Positions 26,211-35,201 of a DNA stretch of 64,000 nucleotides are shown here, in pieces. Location of the stretch: NCBI GenBank assembly GCA_020054095.1, contig JAGVMA010000031.1, forward strand, positions 62,001 through 126,000, in the 5' to 3' direction. The notes under the pieces were generated by a model. It had not been told where the DNA came from. It saw only the letters and a list, made by a program, of their open reading frames with translations, and made no database searches. The position numbers and the translations under genes were made by a program. This stretch comes from Bacteroidia bacterium. GTDB taxonomy: Bacteria > Bacteroidota > Bacteroidia > JADZBD01. The stretch's first letter is position 1, and each line of letters begins with the position of its first letter.

Positions 26211-27719
26211 CTAAAGGAATCGGCTCAATTTATTTGAAATTTTTGTGGTAATTGTTTTTGGGAAAAGCATAACACACGCACTTGCGTAAAGCGGTATTAA
26301 GGGCATTTTGTAACGCACCAGCGCACCGAGCACGGGCGTTATGCTGCCTGCTATAACGGCAAGCGATATGCAAAATAAAATGCAATACATGATAATTACT
26401 GTGTTTGATTTTTTGTAATTAAAGAGTGCTATCAATAGTAGTATGATGAGCACTAAATTTTCAAACGAGGAGAAATGCATGATTACATTTTTTGAATCGA
26501 AAAACAATGGGCGAAACAGGGCATTAAATATTGCGAATGGTGAGTTAAATAAAAATGAAGTAATGGTGGGTTTTATTTCTTTCAAATTTATATCGCTGCC
26601 CACTTTTCCGTATTCGCCAATTTTCAAAAATACTTTTGATGAATCGTTTATGAAAACAGAATCGTAAACACGGTGATCGCGCCATTTGGTGTAATAGCCG
26701 TTCACTTTATACTCATCTGTTTTTCCAGTAAAATTGAGCGCGGTTTTTTGATGTGGATGAAAGTATAATGTGTCCGATTGAGTTTTTTCTTTTTCAATTA
26801 AATAAGTTCCACCGCGAGCAAGGTTGGTGAAAATAACTTGCTTATCAGCGATAATTTTAAATGGATTAGCATTTGTGAATTGCATTACAAATCCTATTAG
26901 TATAAAAAACAAGATTGTGATGCCTGTTGCCCATATTGGCTGTGTTGTAATTTTTTTTCGTAAAACTACAAGCATCAGCATGGAGGGCGTTAGCGCAAGT
27001 AAAACATATATTTTACAAAACAAAAGCAATAAAATCGAGAACAATAATCCGATAATGGTTTTCCGAGAATATTGTTTAAAATAAATTATGTTGATAGACG
27101 AAAGTGTGAAAATACCTATGCCCAGCATTACCAATCCTTCTTTTAAAACGCCCGAGCTCCAATATAAAACAGATGGAAAAAGGAATACACTAATGAGTAA
27201 TATGTTTTTGTGCTCAACAGGAAATTTTAATAGTGTTTTGTAAATTGCAGTTAAACCAACAAGCGAAACAAAGCACATAAAAATGGTGTGCACATGAAAT
27301 ATGCCGAAAGAAAAAAGATAAATTACCGCATTGAAACGAACAATGGTACGGTTGTCGTTAAATAAATTATCGGTATTGTATTGCCTGTGCCAACTGTGAA
27401 TTTTGGCTATGTATTGTTCTAAATCAGCAGCATTATAATCAAATCCGGTTACGAGTTTCAAATAGTCAGCCGGATTATCAAATAGTGAATTGTAAATAAC
27501 CGTTGCATCATCAAAATATCGAAAGCAATCAGATAAAGTCCTGTCTGTGTAATAATATGTATAAGTTGCCCATACAAGTGTGCCGGCTATAATTTTCAAC
27601 AGAAACAAAAAAACAAATGTTCTTTTTTTTATTTCACCAACATTAAAAAATGCTGAACGGTAAATAAAAAAACAAAATACTAAAACATAGAACGAGCAAA
27701 GTGAAATTTCAAAAAACAT
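26211..27719 (-). CDS. Polytopic membrane protein, possible GT-C-like glycosyltransferase
   Basis: I do not recognise the family with confidence. The 502-residue protein has about 10 hydrophobic spans and a soluble, probably periplasmic, part around residues 300-385. Early in the first external loop it has CFRYFDDA (about 64-72) and later a PSVLYWSSGVLKEGL segment. An acidic pair in the first outer loop is typical for GT-C glycosyltransferases that use lipid-linked sugars, but this is weak evidence; O-antigen polymerase-like or capsule proteins are alternatives. It follows the PyrR-like gene after 9 bases, so it should share its transcript. Confidence 0.6.
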   Translation of the reverse strand: MFFEISLCSFYVLVFCFFIYRSAFFNVGEIKKRTFVFLFLLKIIAGTLVWATYTYYYTDRTLSDCFRYFDDATVIYNSLFDNPADYLKLVTGFDYNAADLEQYIAKIHSWHRQYNTDNLFNDNRTIVRFNAVIYLFSFGIFHVHTIFMCFVSLVGLTAIYKTLLKFPVEHKNILLISVFLFPSVLYWSSGVLKEGLVMLGIGIFTLSSINIIYFKQYSRKTIIGLLFSILLLLFCKIYVLLALTPSMLMLVVLRKKITTQPIWATGITILFFILIGFVMQFTNANPFKIIADKQVIFTNLARGGTYLIEKEKTQSDTLYFHPHQKTALNFTGKTDEYKVNGYYTKWRDHRVYDSVFINDSSKVFLKIGEYGKVGSDINLKEIKPTITSFLFNSPFAIFNALFRPLFFDSKNVIMHFSSFENLVLIILLLIALFNYKKSNTVIIMYCILFCISLAVIAGSITPVLGALVRYKMPLIPLYASACVMLFPKTITTKISNKLSRFL

Positions 27720-27728
27720 GCTGCGTTT

Positions 27729-28232
27729 TTAGGTTAGATATACAGCTTCTTTTTTGTTTCCGAGTTCTACGCTTATGTGTTCTTGAAGAGTGGTGGATAA
27801 AGAAAGCCCCACATAGTCGGCTTTAATAGGATAACGGTTATGACCTCTGTCAACTAAAACTAATGTGGCTAATTTTTTTACGGGCGAGTTTAAAAAAAGC
27901 TGCGCACCATAAATAAGTGTTTTGCCCGAATTTAAAACATCATCCACTAGTATGATGGTTTTGTTTTTTATTAAATCGGTTTTTATGGGGCTGCTATTAT
28001 TGGTAAGCGGATTTTTTTTATTAACTGTTATCTCAATAAGCGTTGTTCTTATTCCCGATATTTTTTTGAATACTCCATTTAATTTTCCGGCAAGTAAAAA
28101 ACCGCCACCCGAAATGCCGGCAATAATAACTTCTTTTTCATCGTAGTTATGCTCGTACACTTCGTAAGCCATACGATTAATTTTTTGCTCAATTTGTAAT
28201 TGCGATAATATTTGCGTTTTTTTTGAAGGCAT
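27729..28232 (-). CDS. pyrR: PyrR-like phosphoribosyltransferase
   Basis: The 167-residue protein has a type I PRTase fold with the PRPP-binding motif IILVDDVLNSGKT and an N-terminal hood. It resembles PyrR (uracil phosphoribosyltransferase and pyr-operon regulator), although no pyrimidine gene or PyrR-type attenuator is near, and short hypoxanthine-type PRTases look similar. It has its own -7 element and is followed by the membrane-protein gene. Confidence 0.72.
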   Translation of the reverse strand: MPSKKTQILSQLQIEQKINRMAYEVYEHNYDEKEVIIAGISGGGFLLAGKLNGVFKKISGIRTTLIEITVNKKNPLTNNSSPIKTDLIKNKTIILVDDVLNSGKTLIYGAQLFLNSPVKKLATLVLVDRGHNRYPIKADYVGLSLSTTLQEHISVELGNKKEAVYLT

Positions 28233-28249
28233 TTTCAGTTAGTTTGATT

Positions 28250-28257
28250 CAAATTTA
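28250..28257 (-). promoter_or_regulatory. -7 promoter element (TAAATTTG, minus strand)
   Basis: Exact consensus match, 17 bases before the PRTase ATG at 28232. Confidence 0.6.
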
Positions 28258-28261
28258 AGTA

Positions 28262-29665
28262 TTATTTTTTCTCTAATAACACCACGTTTTCTACATGGTG
28301 TGTGTGGGGGAACATATCTACCGGCTGCACTTTTTTAATTTCATATTGTTCGCGCATCAGCACCATGTCTCGTGCCTGTGTAGCAGGATTACAACTCACA
28401 TAAATTATTTTTGCAGGTGTAGCTTGTAATATTCTTTCTGTTACCGATTCGTGCATACCTGCTCTTGGTGGGTCAGTAATTATTATATCTGGTTTCTCGT
28501 TCGCTAAAATAAATTCAGCAGTAAGAATATCTTTCATATCACCCGAAAAAAATAATGTGTTATTGATATTATTAATTTGTGAATTTATTTTCGCATCATT
28601 AATAGCATCGGCTACATACTCAATGCCTACTACTTTTTTTGTGCGTTGAGCCACAAAATTTGCAATGGTTCCTGTTCCGGTGTATAAATCATAAACTGTT
28701 TCGTTTCCCGTAAGTGCGGCAAGTTCGCGAGCAGTTTTGTAAAGTTGATATGCTTGCTGCGGATTAGTTTGGTAAAACGATTTTGGGCCAATTCTAAATT
28801 TTAAATTTTCCATTTGCTCAGTCATGTATGGATTACCTTTATAAGTATGCACATCTAAATCGCCAATGGTGTCGTTTTTTTTAGTGTTTACAACATACAG
28901 CAACGATGTGATTTCTGAAAATTTATTTGCCAAATGTTTTAATGTAGCATAGATTTTCGCTTCATCGTTTTCACCAAAAACCATCACAATCATCCATTCC
29001 CCAGTTGTGGTGTTACGGATAATTACATTGCGCAAAAAACCTACCTGCGCTCGTATGTCATAAAAACTATAATTGTTTTTTAATGCAAAATCTTTTAGCT
29101 CGTTACGTATTTCGTTCGATAAATTATCCTGCAAATAACATTTTTCAATATCAAGCACTTTATCAAACATGCCCGGTATGTGGAATCCAAGTGCATTGCG
29201 ATTAAATTCATCTCCCGATTGTATTTGCTCATGTGTAAGCCACTTTTTATTTGAAAAAGTAAATTCAAGTTTATTGCGGTATTCGTATTTTTGGTCGGAT
29301 GTAATAATGTCGCTAACCTTAATATCGGTAAATCCGCCTATGCGCTGCAATGCGTTAGCTACTTGTTTTTGTTTGTAATGAGTTTGCTTATTATAATTTA
29401 AATATTGCCATTTGCAACCACCGCATGTTCCAAAATGATTGCATGCGGGCGCTATTCTATCGGCCGAAAATTTGTGAAAGTGTATGGCATTTCCTTCGCG
29501 GTAATTTGCTTTTTTTCGAGTAACTTCCACATCCACCACATCACCGGGCACGGCACCTTTTACAAAAACTACCATGTTGTCGAGCTTCGCTATGGATTGG
29601 CCTTCCGAACCACAATCAATAATTTCTAACTGCTGAATTATCTGTCGTTTTTTCTCTTTTTTCAT
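28262..29665 (-). CDS. rlmD: 23S rRNA (uracil-5-)-methyltransferase, RlmD/TrmA family
   Basis: The 467-residue protein has an N-terminal TRAM domain (about 5-65), a 4Fe-4S cysteine set (CNHFGTCGGCKW, with a further Cys in IEKCYLQ), a SAM domain with YDLYTGTGTIANF, and the catalytic SCNPATQARD motif containing the nucleophilic Cys, followed by DMFPHTHHVE. These define the RumA/RlmD group that makes m5U in 23S rRNA; which U is modified cannot be told. It is divergent from rocD, with a promoter element for each gene between them. Confidence 0.9.
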   Translation of the reverse strand: MKKEKKRQIIQQLEIIDCGSEGQSIAKLDNMVVFVKGAVPGDVVDVEVTRKKANYREGNAIHFHKFSADRIAPACNHFGTCGGCKWQYLNYNKQTHYKQKQVANALQRIGGFTDIKVSDIITSDQKYEYRNKLEFTFSNKKWLTHEQIQSGDEFNRNALGFHIPGMFDKVLDIEKCYLQDNLSNEIRNELKDFALKNNYSFYDIRAQVGFLRNVIIRNTTTGEWMIVMVFGENDEAKIYATLKHLANKFSEITSLLYVVNTKKNDTIGDLDVHTYKGNPYMTEQMENLKFRIGPKSFYQTNPQQAYQLYKTARELAALTGNETVYDLYTGTGTIANFVAQRTKKVVGIEYVADAINDAKINSQINNINNTLFFSGDMKDILTAEFILANEKPDIIITDPPRAGMHESVTERILQATPAKIIYVSCNPATQARDMVLMREQYEIKKVQPVDMFPHTHHVENVVLLEKK

Positions 29666-29672
29666 TCGGGTG

Positions 29673-29680
29673 CAAATGTA
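29673..29680 (-). promoter_or_regulatory. -7 promoter element for rlmD (TACATTTG, minus strand)
   Basis: Exact consensus match ending 7 bases before the rlmD start, implying a very short leader. Confidence 0.6.
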
Positions 29681-29709
29681 GGCTATTTCTTTATTCAGCT
29701 CTTTATCGC

Positions 29710-29717
29710 TAAATTTG
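29710..29717 (+). promoter_or_regulatory. -7 promoter element for rocD (TAAATTTG)
   Basis: Exact consensus match 19 bases before the rocD ATG. Confidence 0.65.
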
Positions 29718-29736
29718 AAGCATAAATTTTATTTTT

Positions 29737-30981
29737 ATGAATACTGTTATGAATAATAAATCGGCAACACAACATGCAATATCACTCGAGGATAAATATG
29801 GCGCACATAATTATCATCCTATTCCTGTAGTATTAGAACGTGCTGAGGGTGTTTTTGTTTGGGATGTGGAAGGCAAGCAGTATTTTGATTTTCTTTCGGC
29901 ATATTCTGCCGTAAATCAGGGGCACGGGCATCCGAAAATAATTGCGGCTATGCTTGAACAGGCACAAAAGTTAGCTTTAACATCGCGCGCATTTTATAAC
30001 GATAGCCTTGGCGAATACGAAAAATACATAACACAATATTTTGGTTACGATAAAGTGTTGCCAATGAATACCGGTGCCGAAGGAGTGGAAACTGCTCTGA
30101 AATTAGCACGCAAGTGGGGCTACGAAAAAAAGGGTATTGCACCCAACGAAGCAAAAATTGTTGCCTGCGTAGGAAATTTTCACGGTCGCACTATAACTAT
30201 TGTTTCCATGTCTTCTGATTCAGATTCATACGGAAACTTTGGACCACACACGCCCGGTATTTTAAAAGTGGAATATAATAATGCTTCTGCTCTCGAAAAA
30301 ATACTTGCAAGTGATAAAACAATAGCTGCTTTTTTAATAGAACCTATTCAGGGCGAAGCAGGTGTGGTCATTCCCGATGATGGATATTTAAAGCAGTGTG
30401 CAGAAATTTGTAAAAAATACAATGTGCTTTTGATTGCCGATGAAATTCAATCGGGCTTAGGCAGAACAGGTAAAATGCTTGCGTGTTATCATGAAAATGT
30501 GCGCCCCGATATTTTAATTTTAGGCAAGGCACTTTCTGGCGGATTGTATCCAATATCGGCTGTGCTTGCCGATGATGAAATAATGCTTACAATAAAACCC
30601 GGTCAGCATGGTTCGACCTATGGAGGAAACCCGATAGCTGCAAAAGTCGGCATGGCCGCATTAGCAGTTTTAAAAGACGAACAACTTGTAGAGAATGCCG
30701 AAACACTCGGCAAAATTTTATTGAACGAGCTTAACGCAATTAAAAATATACGCCCCGATGTGGTGAAACGTGTTAGGGGCAAAGGTTTGTTTGCTGCCAT
30801 GGTAATTGCCGAAACAAACGGTAAAACGGCTTGGGATGTTTGCCTGGCACTTAAAGAAAACGGATTGCTTGCCAAACCAACTCATGGTGATACAATTAGG
30901 TTTGCACCTCCATTGGTGATAAACGAAGAGCAGTTGCGCGAGTGTATTGCAATTATTAAAAAAGTAATTGCCGGTTTTTAA
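29737..30981 (+). CDS. rocD: Ornithine--oxo-acid transaminase
   Basis: The 414-residue class III PLP transaminase converts ornithine and 2-oxoglutarate to glutamate-semialdehyde and glutamate in the cytoplasm. It begins with the family's [18 protein letters not shown]-type segment and has the PLP-phosphate motif [14 protein letters not shown], the DEIQSG aspartate motif and the Schiff-base lysine in LGKALSGG. Length is normal. Its stop codon shares TTAA with the stop of the DUF5683 gene on the other strand (4-base tail-to-tail overlap). Confidence 0.95.
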   Translation: MNTVMNNKSATQHAISLEDKYGAHNYHPIPVVLERAEGVFVWDVEGKQYFDFLSAYSAVNQGHGHPKIIAAMLEQAQKLALTSRAFYNDSLGEYEKYITQYFGYDKVLPMNTGAEGVETALKLARKWGYEKKGIAPNEAKIVACVGNFHGRTITIVSMSSDSDSYGNFGPHTPGILKVEYNNASALEKILASDKTIAAFLIEPIQGEAGVVIPDDGYLKQCAEICKKYNVLLIADEIQSGLGRTGKMLACYHENVRPDILILGKALSGGLYPISAVLADDEIMLTIKPGQHGSTYGGNPIAAKVGMAALAVLKDEQLVENAETLGKILLNELNAIKNIRPDVVKRVRGKGLFAAMVIAETNGKTAWDVCLALKENGLLAKPTHGDTIRFAPPLVINEEQLRECIAIIKKVIAGF

Positions 30982-31541
30982 AACCGAACAGAAAATCCGA
31001 GCGATGAATAAATGCTTTTTTCGCTTTGTATAATTAAAGGCGCCCAGCTTACTTTAATATCATCTTTCACATCAAAAGTAAATAAGTGTGCATCCACATT
31101 GGCATCCACAATATTGAGTGCGTAAAAAACAGTTATGAGTACAAAGTTTAAATCGCGGAAGCGCCTGTAATAATTTACGTTTTCAACCAATTGCGATTCG
31201 GAGTACTCGGGAAGATTATCCTCTGTTGTTGGGTTGTCATCGGTGCGGAAAATGTATGCGTTTTTAAATTGCTTGTAGTTTTTATTTGTTGCGTAAGCAA
31301 AGTAACCAAATGTGCCAAGGCCGGCATACACTATAGGCACTTTCCAGTATTTGCGATTGTAAATTTGCCCTAATCCGGGCAAGCATGCCGACATAATGCT
31401 CGCCTTGCGTGGCGAATGTTTTGGTTTATTCAAAGAATGCTTAAACGCATAAACAGAATTGCCGAAAAAGTTTCGGCCGTAGCCGTCAGAAAAAAAAAGT
31501 GATAGAATTATGCAGAGAAGAAAAATATTTTTCTTAGTCAT
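30978..31541 (-). CDS. DUF5683 membrane protein
   Basis: This 187-residue protein has a signal peptide (about 1-22), then the [19 protein letters not shown] segment characteristic of DUF5683 and two hydrophobic spans (about 68-86 and 130-148). The family is found in Bacteroidetes, often immediately downstream of parB, as here (8-base gap). The function is unknown; the position suggests envelope or chromosome-segregation links only by association. Confidence 0.85.
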   Translation of the reverse strand: MTKKNIFLLCIILSLFFSDGYGRNFFGNSVYAFKHSLNKPKHSPRKASIMSACLPGLGQIYNRKYWKVPIVYAGLGTFGYFAYATNKNYKQFKNAYIFRTDDNPTTEDNLPEYSESQLVENVNYYRRFRDLNFVLITVFYALNIVDANVDAHLFTFDVKDDIKVSWAPLIIQSEKSIYSSLGFSVRF

Positions 31542-31549
31542 TTCTGCTT

Positions 31550-32437
31550 TTAAATTTCAATGATGTTCAAAATTCGCTGCAAATCATCAGCCGATTTAAA
31601 AGGAATCGTGATTTTCCCTTTACCGCTTTTGTCCATTTTCACGCCTACTTTTGCCTTGAAATGATTTTTTAATTCTTCGGCTAATTTTAGCGTTTCGGCT
31701 GTATTGGGCTGATTATTGTTTTTGCCTAATTTATTTTTGTAGCTGTGTATGTTTCTCGATAATGTTTCCACATCACGTACAGAAAGGTTTTCGCCTGCTA
31801 TTCGATTAAAAATGCCTAATTGTTTTTCTTCGCTTTCGAGCGATAATAGCGCCCGAGCATGTCCCATTGTTATTTTTCCATCGCGGATGGCAGCTTGTAT
31901 TTGAGCAGGCAATTTTAGCAAACGCATATAATTAGTAATGGTGCTGCGTTCTTTGCCCACACGCTTACTAAGCTCTTCTTGTGTTAAATTACATTCGTCT
32001 ATCAATCGCTTGTAGCTTAATCCTACTTCTATGGCATTTAAGTTTTCGCGTTGTATGTTTTCAACTAATGCCATTTCGAGCATAGCTTGGTCGTTCGCAA
32101 TTCGTATATATGCAGGTATAGCAGTTAGCCCTGCCATTTGCGATGCTCTGAATCTGCGTTCGCCCGAAATAAGTTGGTATTTATCATAACCCATTTTGCG
32201 AACAGTAACGGGCTGTATAATGCCTTGTTCTTTTATGGAATTGGATAAGTCAAGCAGGGCTTGCGCTTCAAAATCGGTACGTGGCTGAAAAGGATTGGTT
32301 TCAATTTGCGAAATAAGTATTGTGGATACGCCACCGGCCACTGCTGTTTCGGCAGTTTTGGTATTTGTAATATCGGTTGATGCGCTTTCTAAAAGTGCAC
32401 TTAGTCCTCTGCCTAAGCCGGATTTTTTCACTGTCAT
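31550..32437 (-). CDS. parB: Chromosome-partitioning protein ParB
   Basis: The 295-residue protein has the ParB N-terminal domain with NPFQPR and the CTP-binding GERRFRAS box, the helix-turn-helix region (TQEELSKRVGKERSTITNYMRLL) and a C-terminal dimerisation domain. It loads at parS sites and spreads as a clamp. parA, usually just upstream, is not present: the next gene upstream is a transaldolase. I saw no parS-like TGTTTCACGTGAAACA in the window. It is co-transcribed with the DUF5683 gene. Confidence 0.95.
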   Translation of the reverse strand: MTVKKSGLGRGLSALLESASTDITNTKTAETAVAGGVSTILISQIETNPFQPRTDFEAQALLDLSNSIKEQGIIQPVTVRKMGYDKYQLISGERRFRASQMAGLTAIPAYIRIANDQAMLEMALVENIQRENLNAIEVGLSYKRLIDECNLTQEELSKRVGKERSTITNYMRLLKLPAQIQAAIRDGKITMGHARALLSLESEEKQLGIFNRIAGENLSVRDVETLSRNIHSYKNKLGKNNNQPNTAETLKLAEELKNHFKAKVGVKMDKSGKGKITIPFKSADDLQRILNIIEI

Positions 32438-32457
32438 TTTAATTCAATTGTTACGTG

Positions 32458-32465
32458 CAAATATA
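32458..32465 (-). promoter_or_regulatory. -7 promoter element for parB (TATATTTG, minus strand)
   Basis: Exact consensus match 20 bases before the parB ATG. Confidence 0.6.
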
Positions 32466-32520
32466 GTACTTGCAGGTGCTTTTGCTTGGTTAAGTTATCA
32501 GCAATTTGTTGAAAAAACGG

Positions 32521-33168
32521 CTACTTTTTAGCATCCGCCAGAAATTGAGCCAAGCCATTATCGGTTAACGGATGCTTTAGCAATGCAGTAATCGCACTAA
32601 GTGGGCAGGTTGCAACATCGGCACCAATTAAGGCACAATCAATAATATGCATGGGATGCCTAACGCTTGCTGCTAATATTTGTGTAGTATAGCCGTAGTT
32701 ATCGTAAATGGTTCTGATGTCTTCGATTAAACGTAAACCATCGGTAGATACATCATCTAATCGGCCTATAAATGGGGATACATAAGTAGCGCCTGCTTTA
32801 GCGGCAAGCAATGCCTGTCCGGCAGAGAAAACCAAAGTGCAGTTGGTTTTTATACCTTTTTCTGTGAAATATTTTATTGCTCTCACGCCATCTTTTATCA
32901 TCGGCACTTTCACCACTATTTGTTTGTGCAGTTTTGCCAGCGCTTCTCCTTCTTTCACTATTCCATCAAAATCGGTAGCAATCACTTCTGCGCTCACATC
33001 GCCCGTAACTATGTTACATATATCCACATAATGTTTTAAAATATTTGCATCACCTTTTATTCCTTCTTTTGCCATCAGCGAAGGGTTGGTGGTAACTCCG
33101 TCTAACACGCCTAGGTCTTGCGCTTCTTTAATTTGAGCTAAGTTTGCAGTATCAATAAAAAATTTCAT
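32521..33168 (-). CDS. Small transaldolase / fructose-6-phosphate aldolase (TalC/FSA type)
   Basis: The 215-residue protein (ATG at 33168, giving [10 protein letters not shown]; an upstream start adding 11 residues is unlikely) is a short-form transaldolase of class I aldolase fold. It has GVTTNPSL, the Schiff-base lysine in IVVKVPM, NCTLVFS and AASVRHP. Enzymes of this size either transfer dihydroxyacetone in the non-oxidative pentose phosphate pathway or cleave fructose 6-phosphate; sequence alone does not separate them. Confidence 0.92.
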   Translation of the reverse strand: MKFFIDTANLAQIKEAQDLGVLDGVTTNPSLMAKEGIKGDANILKHYVDICNIVTGDVSAEVIATDFDGIVKEGEALAKLHKQIVVKVPMIKDGVRAIKYFTEKGIKTNCTLVFSAGQALLAAKAGATYVSPFIGRLDDVSTDGLRLIEDIRTIYDNYGYTTQILAASVRHPMHIIDCALIGADVATCPLSAITALLKHPLTDNGLAQFLADAKK

Positions 33169-33289
33169 AAGTTTCGTTTTTTTCGATTGCAATTTTAGCA
33201 ATAACTAATCAGTTGAGGTTTGCTGATAAAGGTATTTTACCACTATAAATTAACAAGTTATCAATTCCGCATATCACGGATTAATAAGT

Positions 33290-33297
33290 TATCTTCG
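33290..33297 (+). promoter_or_regulatory. -7-like element before the glycan cluster (TATCTTCG)
   Basis: One mismatch from TAnnTTTG, 14 bases before the first asnB ATG. It is the only clear promoter candidate for the cluster that follows. Confidence 0.5.
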
Positions 33298-33311
33298 CAG
33301 CGCTAATAACT

Positions 33312-35201
33312 ATGTGCGGAATTACAGGCATATTTAACTTAAATGGCAAGCCGGCCAATGCCGATTTAGTTCGGAAAATGACTGATGCTTTGGCGCATCG
33401 AGGACCGGATGGAAACGGTGTTTTTGTTCACAATCACATAGGTTTAGGGCATAGGCGACTCTCTATTTTAGATATAAGTGATAATGGAGCACAGCCAATG
33501 CACAGTACTGATAATGAATGGGTTATATCTTTTAATGGTTGTGTCTATAATTTTATTGAACTAAAAGAAGAATTACACAGGCGAGGTTATAAATTTAAGT
33601 CTACTTCAGATACTGAAGTTATAGCCGAAGGGTTAGCTGCTTACGGCCCAGATTTTTTCAAGCGGCTAAATGGCATGTTTGCCATTGCGGCATTAAATAA
33701 AACTACAAATGAGCTTTTTCTCTCGCGCGACAGGTATGGCGTAAAACCACTTTATTATTGGTATAACGATAAAGCACTTATTTTTGCTTCAGAGATAAAA
33801 GCATTTCTTCCATTTCCTGAATTTAAGGTGGAGTTAAACACATCGGCATTAAACGAGTATTTTACTTTCCAAAACTTGTTTCGCTATCACACCTTTTTTA
33901 AAGGAGTTACGATGCTGCCGCCAGCCAATACCATGAAAATTAAGCTGGGCGAACAGTTTAGACATGGCTCATGGTGGGATTATAATTTTACGCAAGTGGA
34001 TAACACCATTAGTTTTGAAGACACAAAAAACGAAACCAAACGCTTGCTTGAGCAAGCTGTAAACCGCCAAATGATAGCCGATGTGCCTGTGGGCAGTTAC
34101 CTTTCCGGTGGTATGGATTCGGGTTCTATTACTGCATTAGCGAGTAAAAAAATACCGCGCCTTGCCACTTTTACTGCAGGTTTTGATATGAGCGAAGTAA
34201 CAGGTGTAGAAGCAAATTATGACGAGCGAAGAGATGCCGAGCTAATGGCAAATTATTATAAAACCGAACATTACGAGCAAGTGATAAATGCCGGAGATTT
34301 GCGTTGGTCTTTACCGCGTGTGGTTTGGCATTTAGAAGATTTAAAAGTAGGTATGAGTTACCCCAATTATTACATCAGCCGCTTGGCATCAAAATTTGTA
34401 AAAGTTTGCTTGCAAGGCACCGGAGGCGATGAATTGTATGGCGGTTATCCATGGCGCTATTATCGCGTGTTTCAGTCGCTCGACCAAAAAGGATTTTTTG
34501 AAAACTATTATGGTTTTTGGCAACGATTAGTTGCCGATACAGATAAACGAAACTTGTTCACGCCATCGGTTTATTCGCAAATAAATATAGATGAACCTCG
34601 TCAAGTTTTTGAACGAGTATTCACATTCAATAACCAATTAAAATACGATACGCCCGAACACCACATCGAAAACAGTTTGTATTTCGAGATAAAAACATTT
34701 TTGCCGGGACTATTGCTTGTGGGCGATAAATTATCAATGGCGAATGGTTTGGAAGAGCGATTCCCGTTTTTAGATAACGACTTGGTTGATTTTGCCCAGC
34801 GAGTGCCTGTTAAACACAAGCTTGCCAATTTAGAGCAAATGAAAAAAATTGATGAGAATGTATTTGGCGGCAAAAAAAACTCTTACCGGCAGTTTGACGA
34901 TGGTAAAAATGTATTACGAAAAGCAATGACCGAAATCCTACCCGAATCCATAATCAACAGAAAAAAGCAAGGATTTTCAGCGCCTGATGAAAGTTGGTAC
35001 AGAGGCGAAAATGCCGGATACGTAAAAGAATTATTGCTGAGCAAAGAGCCCGCTTATGCCCAATACATTAACCCTGATTATGTTCGAAAGATTGTGGACG
35101 AACATATCAATCAACGAGTAAATCATCGTTTGGTGATTTGGTCGCTCATGAATTTTGAATGGTGGTGTAAATTATTCTTACGAAACGAACGAATAGTATG
35201 A
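33312..35201 (+). CDS. AsnB-family glutamine amidotransferase 1 (altered glutamine pocket)
   Basis: This 629-residue protein has the N-terminal Ntn glutaminase domain with the nucleophile Cys2 (MCGITG), HRGPDG and RDRYGVKPLYY, and the synthetase domain with the ATP-pyrophosphatase loop SGGMDS (265-270). The glutaminase NGE motif reads NGC (75-77); the Glu contacts glutamine in E. coli AsnB. A second loop reads QGTGGDELYGGY instead of SGxGADE/SDE. So it may amidate something other than aspartate or use another amide source; an uronic-acid amidotransferase (WbpS-like) is plausible given the neighbours. It starts the glycan cluster and overlaps the next gene by 4 bases. Confidence 0.88.
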   Translation: MCGITGIFNLNGKPANADLVRKMTDALAHRGPDGNGVFVHNHIGLGHRRLSILDISDNGAQPMHSTDNEWVISFNGCVYNFIELKEELHRRGYKFKSTSDTEVIAEGLAAYGPDFFKRLNGMFAIAALNKTTNELFLSRDRYGVKPLYYWYNDKALIFASEIKAFLPFPEFKVELNTSALNEYFTFQNLFRYHTFFKGVTMLPPANTMKIKLGEQFRHGSWWDYNFTQVDNTISFEDTKNETKRLLEQAVNRQMIADVPVGSYLSGGMDSGSITALASKKIPRLATFTAGFDMSEVTGVEANYDERRDAELMANYYKTEHYEQVINAGDLRWSLPRVVWHLEDLKVGMSYPNYYISRLASKFVKVCLQGTGGDELYGGYPWRYYRVFQSLDQKGFFENYYGFWQRLVADTDKRNLFTPSVYSQINIDEPRQVFERVFTFNNQLKYDTPEHHIENSLYFEIKTFLPGLLLVGDKLSMANGLEERFPFLDNDLVDFAQRVPVKHKLANLEQMKKIDENVFGGKKNSYRQFDDGKNVLRKAMTEILPESIINRKKQGFSAPDESWYRGENAGYVKELLLSKEPAYAQYINPDYVRKIVDEHINQRVNHRLVIWSLMNFEWWCKLFLRNERIV

